NCBI RefSeq assembly: GCF_001295265.1
Contig: NZ_LJOD01000011.1
Location: 1 to 64,000 of the forward strand
Source of the DNA: Chryseobacterium indologenes
GTDB taxonomy: Bacteria > Bacteroidota > Bacteroidia > Flavobacteriales > Weeksellaceae
Reading direction: 5' to 3'
DNA length: 64,000 bases
Made by a program: the position numbers and the translations under genes. Below are positions 52,182 to 61,349 of this stretch, in pieces; position 1 is the stretch's first letter, and each line of letters begins with the position of its first letter. The notes beneath the pieces were generated by a model. It did no database searches, was not told the origin of the DNA, and saw nothing but the letters and a program-made list of their open reading frames with translations.

Positions 52182-52576
52182 AAGTTGTAATTCCTGTTTT
52201 GATGTTTTAATAATTTGCCTCAAAGATACTCAAAATAGATGCAGTTATAGAATTGTTGGATAATTTATTCTGGCAGATAAGGATAAAATAGGATTAAAAA
52301 ATAAAGAGAAAACCTTAAAACAAGAGCTGAAAAATGCATTTTTTTGATTGATATTTTACATCATATTGGTAATAATTTAGATTTTTATTTAATTAAAATT
52401 TAAAACTGGTTGCTTTTGTTAATTAATGTTAATTTTATGTTTTTTTTAACATTGAAGTTGTTTAATTTTGCTTAATTAATAATTGTTACGAAGTTAAATT
52501 GTTAACTTTTCATAAGGAAGGCTTTCTGTCTTTTTATTTCTTAAACTATACTTTGTAAAAATTAAAATCACTTAAT
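52182..52576. other. AT-rich intergenic upstream of the metalloprotease
   Basis: About 395 bases, strongly AT-rich, with repeated TTAATT-type words. A -7 box lies at 52463. I see no small gene or RNA structure. Confidence 0.5.
52463..52470 (+). promoter_or_regulatory. -7 box of the metalloprotease gene
   Basis: TAATTTTG is an exact TAnnTTTG match, 107 bases before the start codon, which would leave a leader of about 100 bases. Confidence 0.45.
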
Positions 52577-54811
52577 ATGAAAATTAAAAAGCTATTTTAT
52601 GTAGGGATATTCATTATATCCATTTCTTTGGGAAAGGCTCAGGATTTTTTTGCCGCGATCAGTGAAAAATCCATTAGGGCAGATCCTAAAAACAGGGCTA
52701 TAGAGCCTGAAAAGTATCTTACTTACAAACTGGATATGGCCGGGATAAAAAGTTATTTTAATTCAGTTCCGGAACTGAATGACAACGAACTTAAAAATAA
52801 TGCACCAATCATTGTTTTGCCAATGCCTGACGGAACAAAAGCGAAATTCAAAATCTGGAAGTCTTCAGTAATGGATCCCGGGTTAGCTCAAAAGTTCCCT
52901 CAGTTAGTTACGTTAACAGGGCAGGGTGTTGATGATCAGTACGCAACCGTAAAACTGGATATTACAGAGTTTGGGTTTCATGCTCAGATAAAATCCGTAG
53001 TCACAGGAGATACGTATATTGATCCTTATGCAAAAAATGATGTCAATAATTATATCGTTTACAAAAAAGGGGATTTAATTAATAAAAATCCCAGAATATG
53101 CGAAACGAAAGATGAGGGTTTTCTGCCGGAAAAAAAAAGCGGACAAAAAACCGTAACACCAAGCGTAGGTAATCAAATTAGAATTTTTCGTCTTGCAATA
53201 GCCTGTACAGGAGAATATGCACGGGCGGCTACAGGCTTAACTTCCCCTACTGTTGCTCAAACCTTATCAGCTATTGTAACCACGGTAAATAGGGTAAATG
53301 GAGTATATGAGCAGGAAGTTGCTGTTAGATTAATTTTAATTGCTAATGAAACCAGCATTATTTTCACAGATCCGGCTACAGATCCTTTTAACGGAAATGA
53401 TGATGCAGATACATTGATTAACGAAAGCCAGACCCAGATTAATTCCATCATAGGAGCAGCTAACTATGACATAGGGCACACTTTTAGCACAGGTGGTGGC
53501 GGTTTAGCCGGCTCAGGCATATGTAATGCTAATTACAAAGCAAGTGGGATTACCGGATCTTCCAATCCGGTTGGTGATCCTTATGATATAGATTATGTGT
53601 GCCATGAAGTAGGACATCAATTTGCTGCGCCTCATACTTTTAATGCAGTAACAGGAAGCTGTGGTGGTGGTAATCGTAGTGCTGCCACTGCCGTAGAGCC
53701 GGGAAGTGGAATTACCATTATGGCTTATGCCGGTATTTGCGGCACTACAAATAATTTAGCCAACAATAGTATTCCTATTTTTCATACCAATTCATTTGAA
53801 TCTATTACTGAAGAAGTTGAATCAATCTCATGTCAGGTGACCAATCCTGTTTCCAATACAGCTCCTGTAGTGAATGCAGGAAATAATTACACCATTCCGA
53901 AAAGTACCCCGTTTAAACTGACCGGTTCTGCAACGGATGCTGAAAATACAGCGCTTACCTACTGCTGGGAACAAAACGATGCAGGACCTGCAGGAAACTG
54001 GAATGCCCCAACAGGAAATGCTGCGCTGTTCAGGTCATTTATGCCCGTAACAGTTCCTTACAGATATTTCCCAAAAATTACAGATATCATCAGTAATACG
54101 ACAAACAAAGGAGAAGTTCTGCCTTCTTATGGAAGAACAATGGCGTTCAGGCTCACTGTGAGAGATAATAATGCAGGATGTGCCGGGGTGGCTAATGATG
54201 ATGCAACTATTACTGTTGATAATAATTCCGGACCATTCACAGTTACGGCACCTACAACAGCTGTAAACTGGAACGGGAATTCGTCTCAGACAATAACATG
54301 GAATGTTGCCAATACAACGGCTGCTCCTGTAAGCTGCGCTAATGTAAGTATCTTACTTTCGACAGACGGAGGGCTAACATATCCAACAACCATTATAGCC
54401 TCTACTCCTAACGACGGATCAGAGGTGATTACAGTTCCTAATGTGAATACTACACAAGCCAGAATTATGGTAGCAGGAGTGGGTAATGTTTTCTTTAATA
54501 TCAACCCTGTTGATTTTACCATCAGCCGTGTATTGGGTGTGGACGAAACAAAAAAAGATAAAGAGGATGTATTTGTAGTATACCCTAATCCAAGCAAAGG
54601 CCTTCTTAATATTAAATTTACCCATCAAAACGATGTATACGATGTTCTGATATATGATGCAAGCGGAAGAGTAGTTTTCAGCCAGCTGAATAATAAATTA
54701 AATGCCGATAAGCTGGGAACTTTCAACCTGTCTCAATTGGTAAAAGGAGATTACCTGATTAAGATTAAAACAAAAGATATGGATAAAACCGTAAAATGGA
54801 TTAAAGAATAA
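52577..54811 (+). CDS. Secreted reprolysin-like zinc metalloprotease, type IX client
   Basis: A 744-residue secreted protease. The signal peptide ends near GKAQ. The zinc-binding motif HEVGHQFAAPH (His343, Glu344, His347, His353) and a following Met-turn (IMAYAGICG) match the M12B/reprolysin-like metzincin clan. A pre-domain of about 200 residues precedes it, and a fibronectin-like/PKD-like region follows. The C-terminus is a type IX sorting domain (VYPNPSKGLLNIKF ... LVKGDYLIKIKTKDMDKTV), which would direct it through the GldKLMN system. No separate inhibitor is seen. Confidence 0.92.
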   Translation: MKIKKLFYVGIFIISISLGKAQDFFAAISEKSIRADPKNRAIEPEKYLTYKLDMAGIKSYFNSVPELNDNELKNNAPIIVLPMPDGTKAKFKIWKSSVMDPGLAQKFPQLVTLTGQGVDDQYATVKLDITEFGFHAQIKSVVTGDTYIDPYAKNDVNNYIVYKKGDLINKNPRICETKDEGFLPEKKSGQKTVTPSVGNQIRIFRLAIACTGEYARAATGLTSPTVAQTLSAIVTTVNRVNGVYEQEVAVRLILIANETSIIFTDPATDPFNGNDDADTLINESQTQINSIIGAANYDIGHTFSTGGGGLAGSGICNANYKASGITGSSNPVGDPYDIDYVCHEVGHQFAAPHTFNAVTGSCGGGNRSAATAVEPGSGITIMAYAGICGTTNNLANNSIPIFHTNSFESITEEVESISCQVTNPVSNTAPVVNAGNNYTIPKSTPFKLTGSATDAENTALTYCWEQNDAGPAGNWNAPTGNAALFRSFMPVTVPYRYFPKITDIISNTTNKGEVLPSYGRTMAFRLTVRDNNAGCAGVANDDATITVDNNSGPFTVTAPTTAVNWNGNSSQTITWNVANTTAAPVSCANVSILLSTDGGLTYPTTIIASTPNDGSEVITVPNVNTTQARIMVAGVGNVFFNINPVDFTISRVLGVDETKKDKEDVFVVYPNPSKGLLNIKFTHQNDVYDVLIYDASGRVVFSQLNNKLNADKLGTFNLSQLVKGDYLIKIKTKDMDKTVKWIKE

Positions 54812-54837
54812 TCAGTTCCTGAAAAAATTACCTTATG

Positions 54838-54876
54838 AAAAAGGCTGTTTTCCAATCTGCGAAAACAGCCTTTTTT
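54838..54876 (+). terminator. Terminator of the metalloprotease gene
   Basis: GGCTGTTTTC pairs with GAAAACAGCC (54843-54852, 54861-54870), extended by A/T pairs, and six T follow. Confidence 0.9.
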
Positions 54877-54995
54877 ACAATGTGTACAAAAATTTTTGAG
54901 AGAATCCTGATGTTTATACAGTTTAAGTTAATCCTGTTTTCTGGCTTAAGTCTACTGATATTTCCTCACTGTCATTTTTCCTGAGGTAAGAGCAT

Positions 54996-55025
54996 AAAAA
55001 AAGAGCAATAAGAATTACTCTTTTT
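54996..55025 (-). terminator. Terminator of the sodium:solute symporter gene
   Basis: AAAAAGAG (54998-55005) pairs with CTCTTTTT (55018-55025); on the minus strand a T-run follows. Confidence 0.7.
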
Positions 55026-55048
55026 GATTTTATCCGGAAATTTCCATA

Positions 55049-56608
55049 TTAAACAGCCTTTAAATACTGTTTATTTTTCACCAGCCATAAACCGATGAAG
55101 GTCAGAAGTCCGTTAAGAACAATCAGTTCAACACCGATCCGGTAATCCGTATACGTTGTAACGGCTAAATTGATCAGATACGTAACGATAGGTGCTAAAA
55201 TGGTTACTGCCAGGATTGAATATTTTCTTGAGATCTGGAATTTGGTGAAAATTCCGAAAGCAAAAAGCCCTAATAACGGTCCATAAGTGTAACCGGCAAT
55301 TTCCATGATCAGATAAACAATAGATTTGTCATTCAACGCTTTAAACACCATGATCAGGATGAAAAATACTACGGTGAAAATCAGGTGTACTTTCATACGC
55401 AGACGTTTTTTCTCTTTTTCGGTTTTAGTTTTATCCTCATTAAGATTAAGAAGATCTACACAGTATGAACTTGTTACCGCTGTTAATGCACCATCCGCAG
55501 AAGGGAATAGCGCTGAAATAAGCCCGATGATGAAGATAATGGAAATAGCCATTGGAAAATATCCCTGAAGTGACAGGGCCGGGAAAAGATCATCCCCCAT
55601 AATATTTTTGATATTCCCTGCGGAATCTTTAAATCCGAAGATATTGGTAATGGTTTCCCCGTTGAGTTGCCCGTATTCCGCACCATTCTGTAAGGCAAAA
55701 AGATAAAGAAGACCTCCCAGGAACAAGAATGCGAGATTTACAAACAGAAGCGTTCCTGCAAAAGTCAGCATGTTCTTTTTAGAATTCTTAAGGTTGTCTA
55801 CAGAAATATTCTTTTGCATCATTTCCTGGTCCAGTCCGGTCATGGCAATGGTAATGAAAATACCACCCAGAATCGTTTTAAGGAAGAAGGTTTTGGAATT
55901 AGGGTCAGAATTCACAAAATGAGTGTAATTTTTCTGTTCCAGGATAGCGTAGGCTTCGCCAAAAGATAAATTGAGATTGGACAAAATATAGATGATACAG
56001 CCTACTAAGCTGATGATCATAAATGATGTCTGTAATGTATCCGTAATCACAATAGTCTTTACACCGCCTTCAAAAGTATATAAAAGCACCATCAGGAGGA
56101 GAACAAGGGCAGTTGCCCAAAAAGGAACTCCCAGACCTTCAAGCAGGAATATCTGTAAGACATTCACAACCAGGTAGAGTCTTGCAGTTGCTCCAATGGC
56201 CCTGGAAATGATAAAAAATATTGAACCAATTTTATGAGCTTCCACATTGAATCTTTTCCCCAGATAGGTATAAATGGAAGTCAGGTTCATCTTGTAGTAG
56301 AGTGGAAGTAGTATGGCGGCAACAATAAAATATCCGATGAAAAATCCAATTACCATCATATAATACTCAAAACCACCGTAGATATATTCCGAGCCCGTCA
56401 TTTTTCCAACAGTTCCCGGAACCGAAATAAAGGTAACACCACTTAAACTGGTTCCTATCATTCCAAATGCAACAAGCCACCATTTACTTTTTTTGTTGCC
56501 GATAAAAAACGATTGATTATCAGAGTTTCGGCTGGTAAAATAAGAAATCACCAGAAGACCGATGAAGTAAATAAAAACAAATAGCAAAAGGATCGTTCCT
56601 GAATTCAT
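55049..56608 (-). CDS. Sodium:solute symporter (SSS family)
   Basis: A 519-residue inner-membrane Na+-coupled transporter with about 13 hydrophobic helices. Characteristic SSS features include SWWLVAFGMIGTSLSGVTFI-type sequence in the first helices (residues 42-61 read KWWLVAFGMIGTSLSGVTFI) and the unwound-helix GLISALFPSADGALTAVTSS, which carries the sodium-coordinating Ser/Thr residues. The substrate is not evident; relatives carry sugars, sialic acid, amino acids or iodide. It stands alone with its own terminator. Confidence 0.9.
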   Translation of the reverse strand: MNSGTILLLFVFIYFIGLLVISYFTSRNSDNQSFFIGNKKSKWWLVAFGMIGTSLSGVTFISVPGTVGKMTGSEYIYGGFEYYMMVIGFFIGYFIVAAILLPLYYKMNLTSIYTYLGKRFNVEAHKIGSIFFIISRAIGATARLYLVVNVLQIFLLEGLGVPFWATALVLLLMVLLYTFEGGVKTIVITDTLQTSFMIISLVGCIIYILSNLNLSFGEAYAILEQKNYTHFVNSDPNSKTFFLKTILGGIFITIAMTGLDQEMMQKNISVDNLKNSKKNMLTFAGTLLFVNLAFLFLGGLLYLFALQNGAEYGQLNGETITNIFGFKDSAGNIKNIMGDDLFPALSLQGYFPMAISIIFIIGLISALFPSADGALTAVTSSYCVDLLNLNEDKTKTEKEKKRLRMKVHLIFTVVFFILIMVFKALNDKSIVYLIMEIAGYTYGPLLGLFAFGIFTKFQISRKYSILAVTILAPIVTYLINLAVTTYTDYRIGVELIVLNGLLTFIGLWLVKNKQYLKAV

Positions 56609-56693
56609 GCTTTAATTAAATTTTAGCAAATATAGTTTTTTTCTGTTCTGCTGAAACCTCCATGATTCAAAAATAATAGGATAACCTCAATAT

Positions 56694-56727
56694 AGAAAAA
56701 ACCTTCCGGAGTAATATCCGGAAGGTT
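56694..56727 (-). terminator. Terminator of the stress operon
   Basis: An 11-pair stem, AACCTTCCGGA (56700-56710) with TCCGGAAGGTT (56717-56727). Read leftwards, TTTTTTC follows. Confidence 0.88.
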
Positions 56728-56753
56728 GGTATGATAAAAGACGAAAATAGCAA

Positions 56754-57041
56754 TTAATTCACTAAAACATCCTGGAGTTCTTCACTCTTCTGAAAGCTTG
56801 CTTTTGCGAAAGGGCATAGCGGAATAATCTTTTTATTGTTCTTTCTGGCAAAATCTACTGCAGCCAGAAGCATTTCTTTACCTACACCTTTTCCGTTATA
56901 GGCTTCCTCCACTTCAGTGTGGTCAATAATAAATCTTTCTTCTCCTGCCCAGGTATAGGTCATTATTCCTGCGCGTCTTCCATCTATGAAAGCTTCAAAA
57001 CTTCCGTGTTTTTCGTCGTTGTTTTGTTTTACTTCGATCAT
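56754..57041 (-). CDS. YjdJ-like small GNAT N-acetyltransferase
   Basis: A 95-residue single-domain GNAT of the COG2388/YjdJ type. The acetyl-CoA loop is VEEAYNGKGVGKEMLLAAVDFAR (Q/R-x-x-G-x-G/A pattern), followed by KIIPLCPFAKASFQK, the family's 'PxCPF' signature. The substrate is unknown. It is the last gene of the stress operon, one base after OsmC. Confidence 0.88.
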   Translation of the reverse strand: MIEVKQNNDEKHGSFEAFIDGRRAGIMTYTWAGEERFIIDHTEVEEAYNGKGVGKEMLLAAVDFARKNNKKIIPLCPFAKASFQKSEELQDVLVN

Positions 57042-57042
57042 A

Positions 57043-57438
57043 TTATGAGAATTTAGTTAATATTTCTATGTCGTTGGTTAAAATTTTATGAACAGGGCAG
57101 GCATCTGCAATGGTATGGAGTCTTTTTATCTGCTCGTCATCCAGATTGCCTTCAAAACTGATGTCTCTTTTGAATACAGCTCTTTTGGTGAGTGGGAAAT
57201 TTTCAAGCTCTACTTCTACATTGATGTTTTCCACTTCCCATTCCTTTCTGTCAATATACATTTTTAAAGTAGCAGCCGTACAGCTTGCCAGCGAGGTCGC
57301 CAGGATTTCAAAAGGATTAAACCCTTTATTCTGCCCGCCTTTGTCGGTAGGCTCATCAGTAATGATCTTGTTTTCTCCGGCTGTTACCTCAGTATAATAT
57401 TTTGTTTTTCCTAAAATTGCTTTTACGGTTACTGCCAT
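57043..57438 (-). CDS. OsmC family peroxide-reductase-like protein
   Basis: A 131-residue OsmC/Ohr-fold protein. The two reactive cysteines are visible in LATSLASCTAATLKMYI (about 48-64) and IADACPVHKIL (about 111-121). Such proteins reduce organic hydroperoxides with a thiol cofactor. Its start overlaps the YjdI stop by one base and the next gene follows by one base, so the genes are tightly coupled. Confidence 0.92.
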   Translation of the reverse strand: MAVTVKAILGKTKYYTEVTAGENKIITDEPTDKGGQNKGFNPFEILATSLASCTAATLKMYIDRKEWEVENINVEVELENFPLTKRAVFKRDISFEGNLDDEQIKRLHTIADACPVHKILTNDIEILTKFS

Positions 57439-57656
57439 TATTGTTTTGTATTGAATTTATAACTTAATGCTCCAGAAGGGCATTGATCTATTTGGTTTTT
57501 AAGTTCTTCCGGGGTTGCGTTTTCTGCTTTTATCCAGGGTCTTTCTTTCGGGTTGTAGACTTTGGGAAGCATTTTTACGCAGACCCCCGAGTGGATACAC
57601 TTCTGGGGCTGCCAGATGACAGTGATACTGCCGTTAGGGTATTCATGTGTTTCCAT
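57438..57656 (-). CDS. YjdI family (divergent 4Fe-4S mono-cluster protein)
   Basis: A 72-residue small iron-sulfur protein with the single-cluster arrangement CIHSGVCVKMLPKVY and, near the C-terminus, QCPSGALSY (residues around 59-67). The length and motif match YjdI/DUF1271. In E. coli yjdI is next to yjdJ; here OsmC lies between them. Role unknown, possibly electron transfer under oxidative stress. Confidence 0.9.
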   Translation of the reverse strand: METHEYPNGSITVIWQPQKCIHSGVCVKMLPKVYNPKERPWIKAENATPEELKNQIDQCPSGALSYKFNTKQ

Positions 57657-57657
57657 A

Positions 57658-58236
57658 TCAATTTTCTTTTAATGATTTTTCGATTCTTCGGTCCGGAATC
57701 AGCCATATAAGAGCCACGATATAATAAAAACCTATGGCAATATAAGGATAAAAAAATGAAACGGCGATTCCTAAAACATAAAATATGATTGAAATATATT
57801 CCTTCAGTTTAGAGTGAATTGCTTCCTTCAGTTTTGAATTTTCCCCTTCACAGCGGATGATCACATGCTCAAGAATGGTGTAGGCAATAGCACTCATAAT
57901 AAGCCCGAAACCATACGTGGCAACAGGATTTTCAGCAAAATGAGAGGTTCCTATCCATTCTGTGGCAATAGGCATCAGGGAAAGCCAGAACAACAGATGC
58001 AAATTGGCCCAAAGAATACTTCCGTTCACCTTTTTTACCGTCTGAAACAGGTGATGATGGTTGTTCCAGTAGATTCCTACATAGATGAAACTGAAAATAT
58101 AAGCTAAGAATTTAGGCATAATGGGTTTAAGGCTGGCCCAGCTGCTGCCTTCCGGTACCTTTAGCTCAAGGACCATAATGGTGATAATAATTGCTAAAAC
58201 ACCATCACTGAACGCTTCCAGCCGTCCTTTAGTCAT
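57658..58236 (-). CDS. TMEM175-like (DUF1211) potassium channel family protein
   Basis: A 192-residue membrane protein with the RLEAFSDGVLAIIITIMVLE signature (RxxxFSDGV) of bacterial TMEM175 relatives and about five or six hydrophobic helices. Bacterial members assemble as tetrameric potassium channels with the pore gate near FSD. It overlaps the FMN-reductase gene upstream by eight bases. Confidence 0.9.
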   Translation of the reverse strand: MTKGRLEAFSDGVLAIIITIMVLELKVPEGSSWASLKPIMPKFLAYIFSFIYVGIYWNNHHHLFQTVKKVNGSILWANLHLLFWLSLMPIATEWIGTSHFAENPVATYGFGLIMSAIAYTILEHVIIRCEGENSKLKEAIHSKLKEYISIIFYVLGIAVSFFYPYIAIGFYYIVALIWLIPDRRIEKSLKEN

Positions 58237-58768
58237 TAGATTTTACCTGATTTTTAAAGTCTTTTATCTTCATTTTCAGCTCAGCAAGCATATCGGGATT
58301 AATTACGCCGCTTTCCAGATCAAAATTTTCGTAGAACTTTGGAAGTGAGAATGTTTCCTTAATATCTGCCCCAAACTGGGGAAAGAATGTCTTGGCCGTA
58401 TTCATTACATTTCCTCCGCCATAACCTCCGGGGGAAGTGCTCATCAACAGCATAGGCTTGTTTTGAAATACCTTTACATTGATCCTTGAAGCCCAGTCGA
58501 AAACATTTTTAAAAGCGGCACTGTACGATCTGTTGTGTTCCGCAAGTGAGCAGATAATTACATCGCAGTCTTCAATTACTTTTAAAAACCGGTGCGCTTC
58601 ATCAGGAAATCCTTTTTTCTCAAGATCTACGGAAAAAACCGGCATATTGAAATCATTAAGGTCAATTAAATGGATTTCCTCATCCTGAAAATCTTTCAGA
58701 ACAAATTTTACCAGTTCCCTGTTGATGGAAGTGGAAGACGTACTTCCTGCAAATGCTGCTATTTTCAT
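58229..58768 (-). CDS. NADPH-dependent FMN reductase
   Basis: A 179-residue flavodoxin-fold protein. FAGSTSSTSINRELV (residues 6-20) is the phosphate-binding loop, and STSPGGYGGGNVM contains the later flavin-contacting loop. Relatives (SsuE, YieF, azoreductases) reduce FMN or quinones with NADPH. It overlaps the TMEM175-like gene by eight bases and follows the pirin gene, consistent with quinone/electrophile detoxification. Confidence 0.9.
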   Translation of the reverse strand: MKIAAFAGSTSSTSINRELVKFVLKDFQDEEIHLIDLNDFNMPVFSVDLEKKGFPDEAHRFLKVIEDCDVIICSLAEHNRSYSAAFKNVFDWASRINVKVFQNKPMLLMSTSPGGYGGGNVMNTAKTFFPQFGADIKETFSLPKFYENFDLESGVINPDMLAELKMKIKDFKNQVKSND

Positions 58769-58797
58769 GGTTTTTTATAATCAGTTCCGGACTGAAT

Positions 58798-59697
58798 TTA
58801 TTTTCTGTTTAAAATGGCTTTGGGAAGCGGAACGTATTCTTCTTCATCTCCCGGAACGAGTGGGAAAGCATCATGATTCTGATCGTTCCAGTTAACTTTG
58901 GCCTGATCAATCATTTCTTTATCTGAATTCACAAAATTCCAGAATATAAAACGTTCCTCATCAAAAGGTTCCCCTCCGAAAAGATAAACTGTTCCGTTTT
59001 CACTCATGTCAAACTCGCAAAGTTTAGTGTCTTTGGCAATCATCAGCTGTTTAGAGCCGTATGAATTCCCGTCAGTGGTTACGGTTCCGTCCAGGACGTA
59101 CATGGCTGCTTCACCATACAAATCTTTACCGATGCTTATTTTCTTCGGTTCTTTGGTTTTGATCTCGATAAAAAATAATTTACTGTGAACAGGAACTGCC
59201 GACTTTCTGCCAAAAGCTTCACCGGCAATCAGTTTATACTGGATTCCGTCTTCTTCCCATACAGGAATTTCATCTGCTTCAATATGATGGAAAGTAGGTT
59301 CTGTCTGTTCCAGATGTTTCGGAAGACCTACCCAGATCTGGAATCCGTGAAGCCTTTTATCACTGTGTCTTAAGTATTCAGGGGTTCTTTCAGAATGTAC
59401 AACCCCTTTTCCGGCAGTCATCCAGTTAACGGCACCCGGTTTTATCTCAATGGCGCTGCCGATGCTGTCTCTGTGGAAAATAGATCCTTCCAGCAGATAG
59501 GTCAGAGTAGACAATCCGATATGCGGATGAGGCGGAACGTCAAGATTTTGGTAATCTTTAAGTTCAGAAGGCCCCATGTGATCAATAAAAACAAAAGGAC
59601 CTACTGCTCTTTTTTCACGGAAAGGAAGAAGTCTTCCTACCAGGAAATTTCCTATATCTGCGGCTTTTTCTTCTATGATGAGTCCGATATTTGACAT
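58798..59697 (-). CDS. Pirin family protein (first copy)
   Basis: A 299-residue bicupin of the pirin family. The N-terminal cupin has PHPHIGLSTLTYLLEG (metal-binding His) and GKGVVHSERTPE. Bacterial pirins are iron-binding, some with quercetinase activity. It is the first gene of the stress operon, 29 bases ahead of the FMN reductase. Confidence 0.93.
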   Translation of the reverse strand: MSNIGLIIEEKAADIGNFLVGRLLPFREKRAVGPFVFIDHMGPSELKDYQNLDVPPHPHIGLSTLTYLLEGSIFHRDSIGSAIEIKPGAVNWMTAGKGVVHSERTPEYLRHSDKRLHGFQIWVGLPKHLEQTEPTFHHIEADEIPVWEEDGIQYKLIAGEAFGRKSAVPVHSKLFFIEIKTKEPKKISIGKDLYGEAAMYVLDGTVTTDGNSYGSKQLMIAKDTKLCEFDMSENGTVYLFGGEPFDEERFIFWNFVNSDKEMIDQAKVNWNDQNHDAFPLVPGDEEEYVPLPKAILNRK

Positions 59698-59742
59698 AAT
59701 AAAATAAATGTTTTAGTTGTTTGTTAATTTGTTTGAATCTGA

Positions 59743-60054
59743 CTAAAGCTTGTCGTAACCGTTGAATCTTTCATCCACAATGCGTTTCCATTCCGGATGC
59801 TTCTGAATATAGGCAAAAACATAAGGACAATAGGGAAGAAGCTTTTTTTCATGTTCTTCAATGTAGTTCAGGGTTTTCTCCACAACAGCTGCTGCGGCAC
59901 CGGTTCCTGCAAGTTCAGGTTCTGCTTCTGTATGCACCAGTGCAATCTGGTGGCCCATTTCACGGTAATCGATAAAAGCAAAATGCCCGTTTACTTCTAT
60001 TTCAAATCTTTTATCAGTTTTTACGAGGGGTATATTTTCAAATTCTGGTTTCAT
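59743..60054 (-). CDS. Second small GNAT N-acetyltransferase
   Basis: A 103-residue YjdJ-type GNAT with VNGHFAFIDYREM, the acetyl-CoA loop AEPELAGTGAAAAVVEKTLNYI, and LLPYCPYVFAYI matching the family's PxCPF signature. It is a diverged relative of the gene at 56754. It lies between the two pirin genes; the 45-base gap to the pirin gene at 59697 suggests cotranscription. Confidence 0.85.
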   Translation of the reverse strand: MKPEFENIPLVKTDKRFEIEVNGHFAFIDYREMGHQIALVHTEAEPELAGTGAAAAVVEKTLNYIEEHEKKLLPYCPYVFAYIQKHPEWKRIVDERFNGYDKL

Positions 60055-60103
60055 AATTTTTGTAGTAAAGAAAAGTTATATCAATTTTGTATCTGAAGAT
60101 TAA

Positions 60104-60132
60104 GCCTGACAGGTTTCTGAAACCCGTCAGGT
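60104..60132 (-). terminator. Weak hairpin after the second pirin gene
   Basis: CCTGACAGGTTT (60105-60116) pairs with AAACCCGTCAGG (60120-60131), with one mismatch. There is no strong T-tract on the minus strand, so it may be an intercistronic hairpin. Confidence 0.5.
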
Positions 60133-60220
60133 TTGTTGGTATTAATTCTTAGTTTTACCCTAACATTATATAAAGTTAGTAAAAAAGGAATAATCAAAGA
60201 TTAAGATAAATTTAATTCTT

Positions 60221-61096
60221 TTAATCTTCCAGGTATCCGAATTTTCCGGTGTTGAAGTCTTCAAAAGCCTGCATGATTTCTTCCCTTGAATTCATCACAA
60301 AGGGTCCGTGAGGATAGATCGGTTCATTGATTGGTTCTCCGCTGATGATTAAAATAACGGAGTCTTCATTTGCTTCTATGCTGAATGTCTCCCCTTCGTT
60401 TTTGAATAAAACAAAGTGGTCGGCAGCAACTTTTTCCTCACCATTTACCGTAATGCTTCCTTCAATAACGAGGGCTGCCGTATTAAAATGTGCCGGGAAG
60501 CTGAACTCTGCTTTTCCGCCTGCGTTTAATTTGGCATTCATCATATTCACGGGGGTAAATGTTTCAGCAGGACCGGTGTATCCGTTATATTCTCCCGCAA
60601 TAATTTCTACTAATCCGTTGTCTCCCAGATCTGCACGCTCCATGGCAGAATTTTCTATAGCCTGGTATTTTGGGTTGCTCATTTTATCTTTGGCCGGAAG
60701 GTTTACCCAAAGCTGTACCATCTGAAAAATTCCTCCTTTTTTAGACCATTCAGTTTCATGATATTCTTTATGCAGAACCCCTTTTGCAGCGGTCATCCAC
60801 TGTACGTCGCCTTCACCGATAATTCCGCCGCCTCCGGCACTGTCATGATGTTCTACCTTTCCCTGATAGGCTATGGTTACTGTTTCAAAGCCTCTGTGAG
60901 GATGAACGCCCACACCTCTTGGCCTTTCAGAACCGTTGAAGTGAAATTTTGAGTTGTAATCCAGCATAATAAAAGGGTCCATTCTCTTCATATCCAGTCT
61001 GCCTGCACCCGGAATAAAATTATGAACTCTAAAACCGTCGCCTACAAAATGCGCAGGTCTTGGAGATACTACGATTTCTACCTGTTTAGTTGCCAT
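60221..61096 (-). CDS. Pirin family protein (second copy)
   Basis: A 291-residue bicupin. VHPHRGFETVTIAYQG and HHDSAGGGGIIGEGDVQWMT, followed by AAKGVLHKE, carry the metal-binding histidines of the N-terminal cupin. It is a distant paralogue of the protein at 58798, with a more typical YhhW-like start. It lies 166 bases upstream of the GNAT gene on the same strand, separated by a weak hairpin. Confidence 0.93.
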   Translation of the reverse strand: MATKQVEIVVSPRPAHFVGDGFRVHNFIPGAGRLDMKRMDPFIMLDYNSKFHFNGSERPRGVGVHPHRGFETVTIAYQGKVEHHDSAGGGGIIGEGDVQWMTAAKGVLHKEYHETEWSKKGGIFQMVQLWVNLPAKDKMSNPKYQAIENSAMERADLGDNGLVEIIAGEYNGYTGPAETFTPVNMMNAKLNAGGKAEFSFPAHFNTAALVIEGSITVNGEEKVAADHFVLFKNEGETFSIEANEDSVILIISGEPINEPIYPHGPFVMNSREEIMQAFEDFNTGKFGYLED

Positions 61097-61349
61097 AATA
61101 TTGTTGATTTATATAACAAAAATACGACAGACAAAATCCGGACACATTGATCTGTGATAAGTTCGAAGAGGAGCAGGTTAAAAGGCTGAAGCCGGAAAAA
61201 TGAGCCTGTAAGCTGCTTTTAATGATATTGTTAAGAGTTTGCTTAGAAAAGACTTTTAAAAGTTCTTAGCATTTTTAAATAAAATTTACTACAGGCTAAT
61301 AAGGGAGATAACATAAAATTATCCTGAAAAATGAAGACAGATACAGGAA

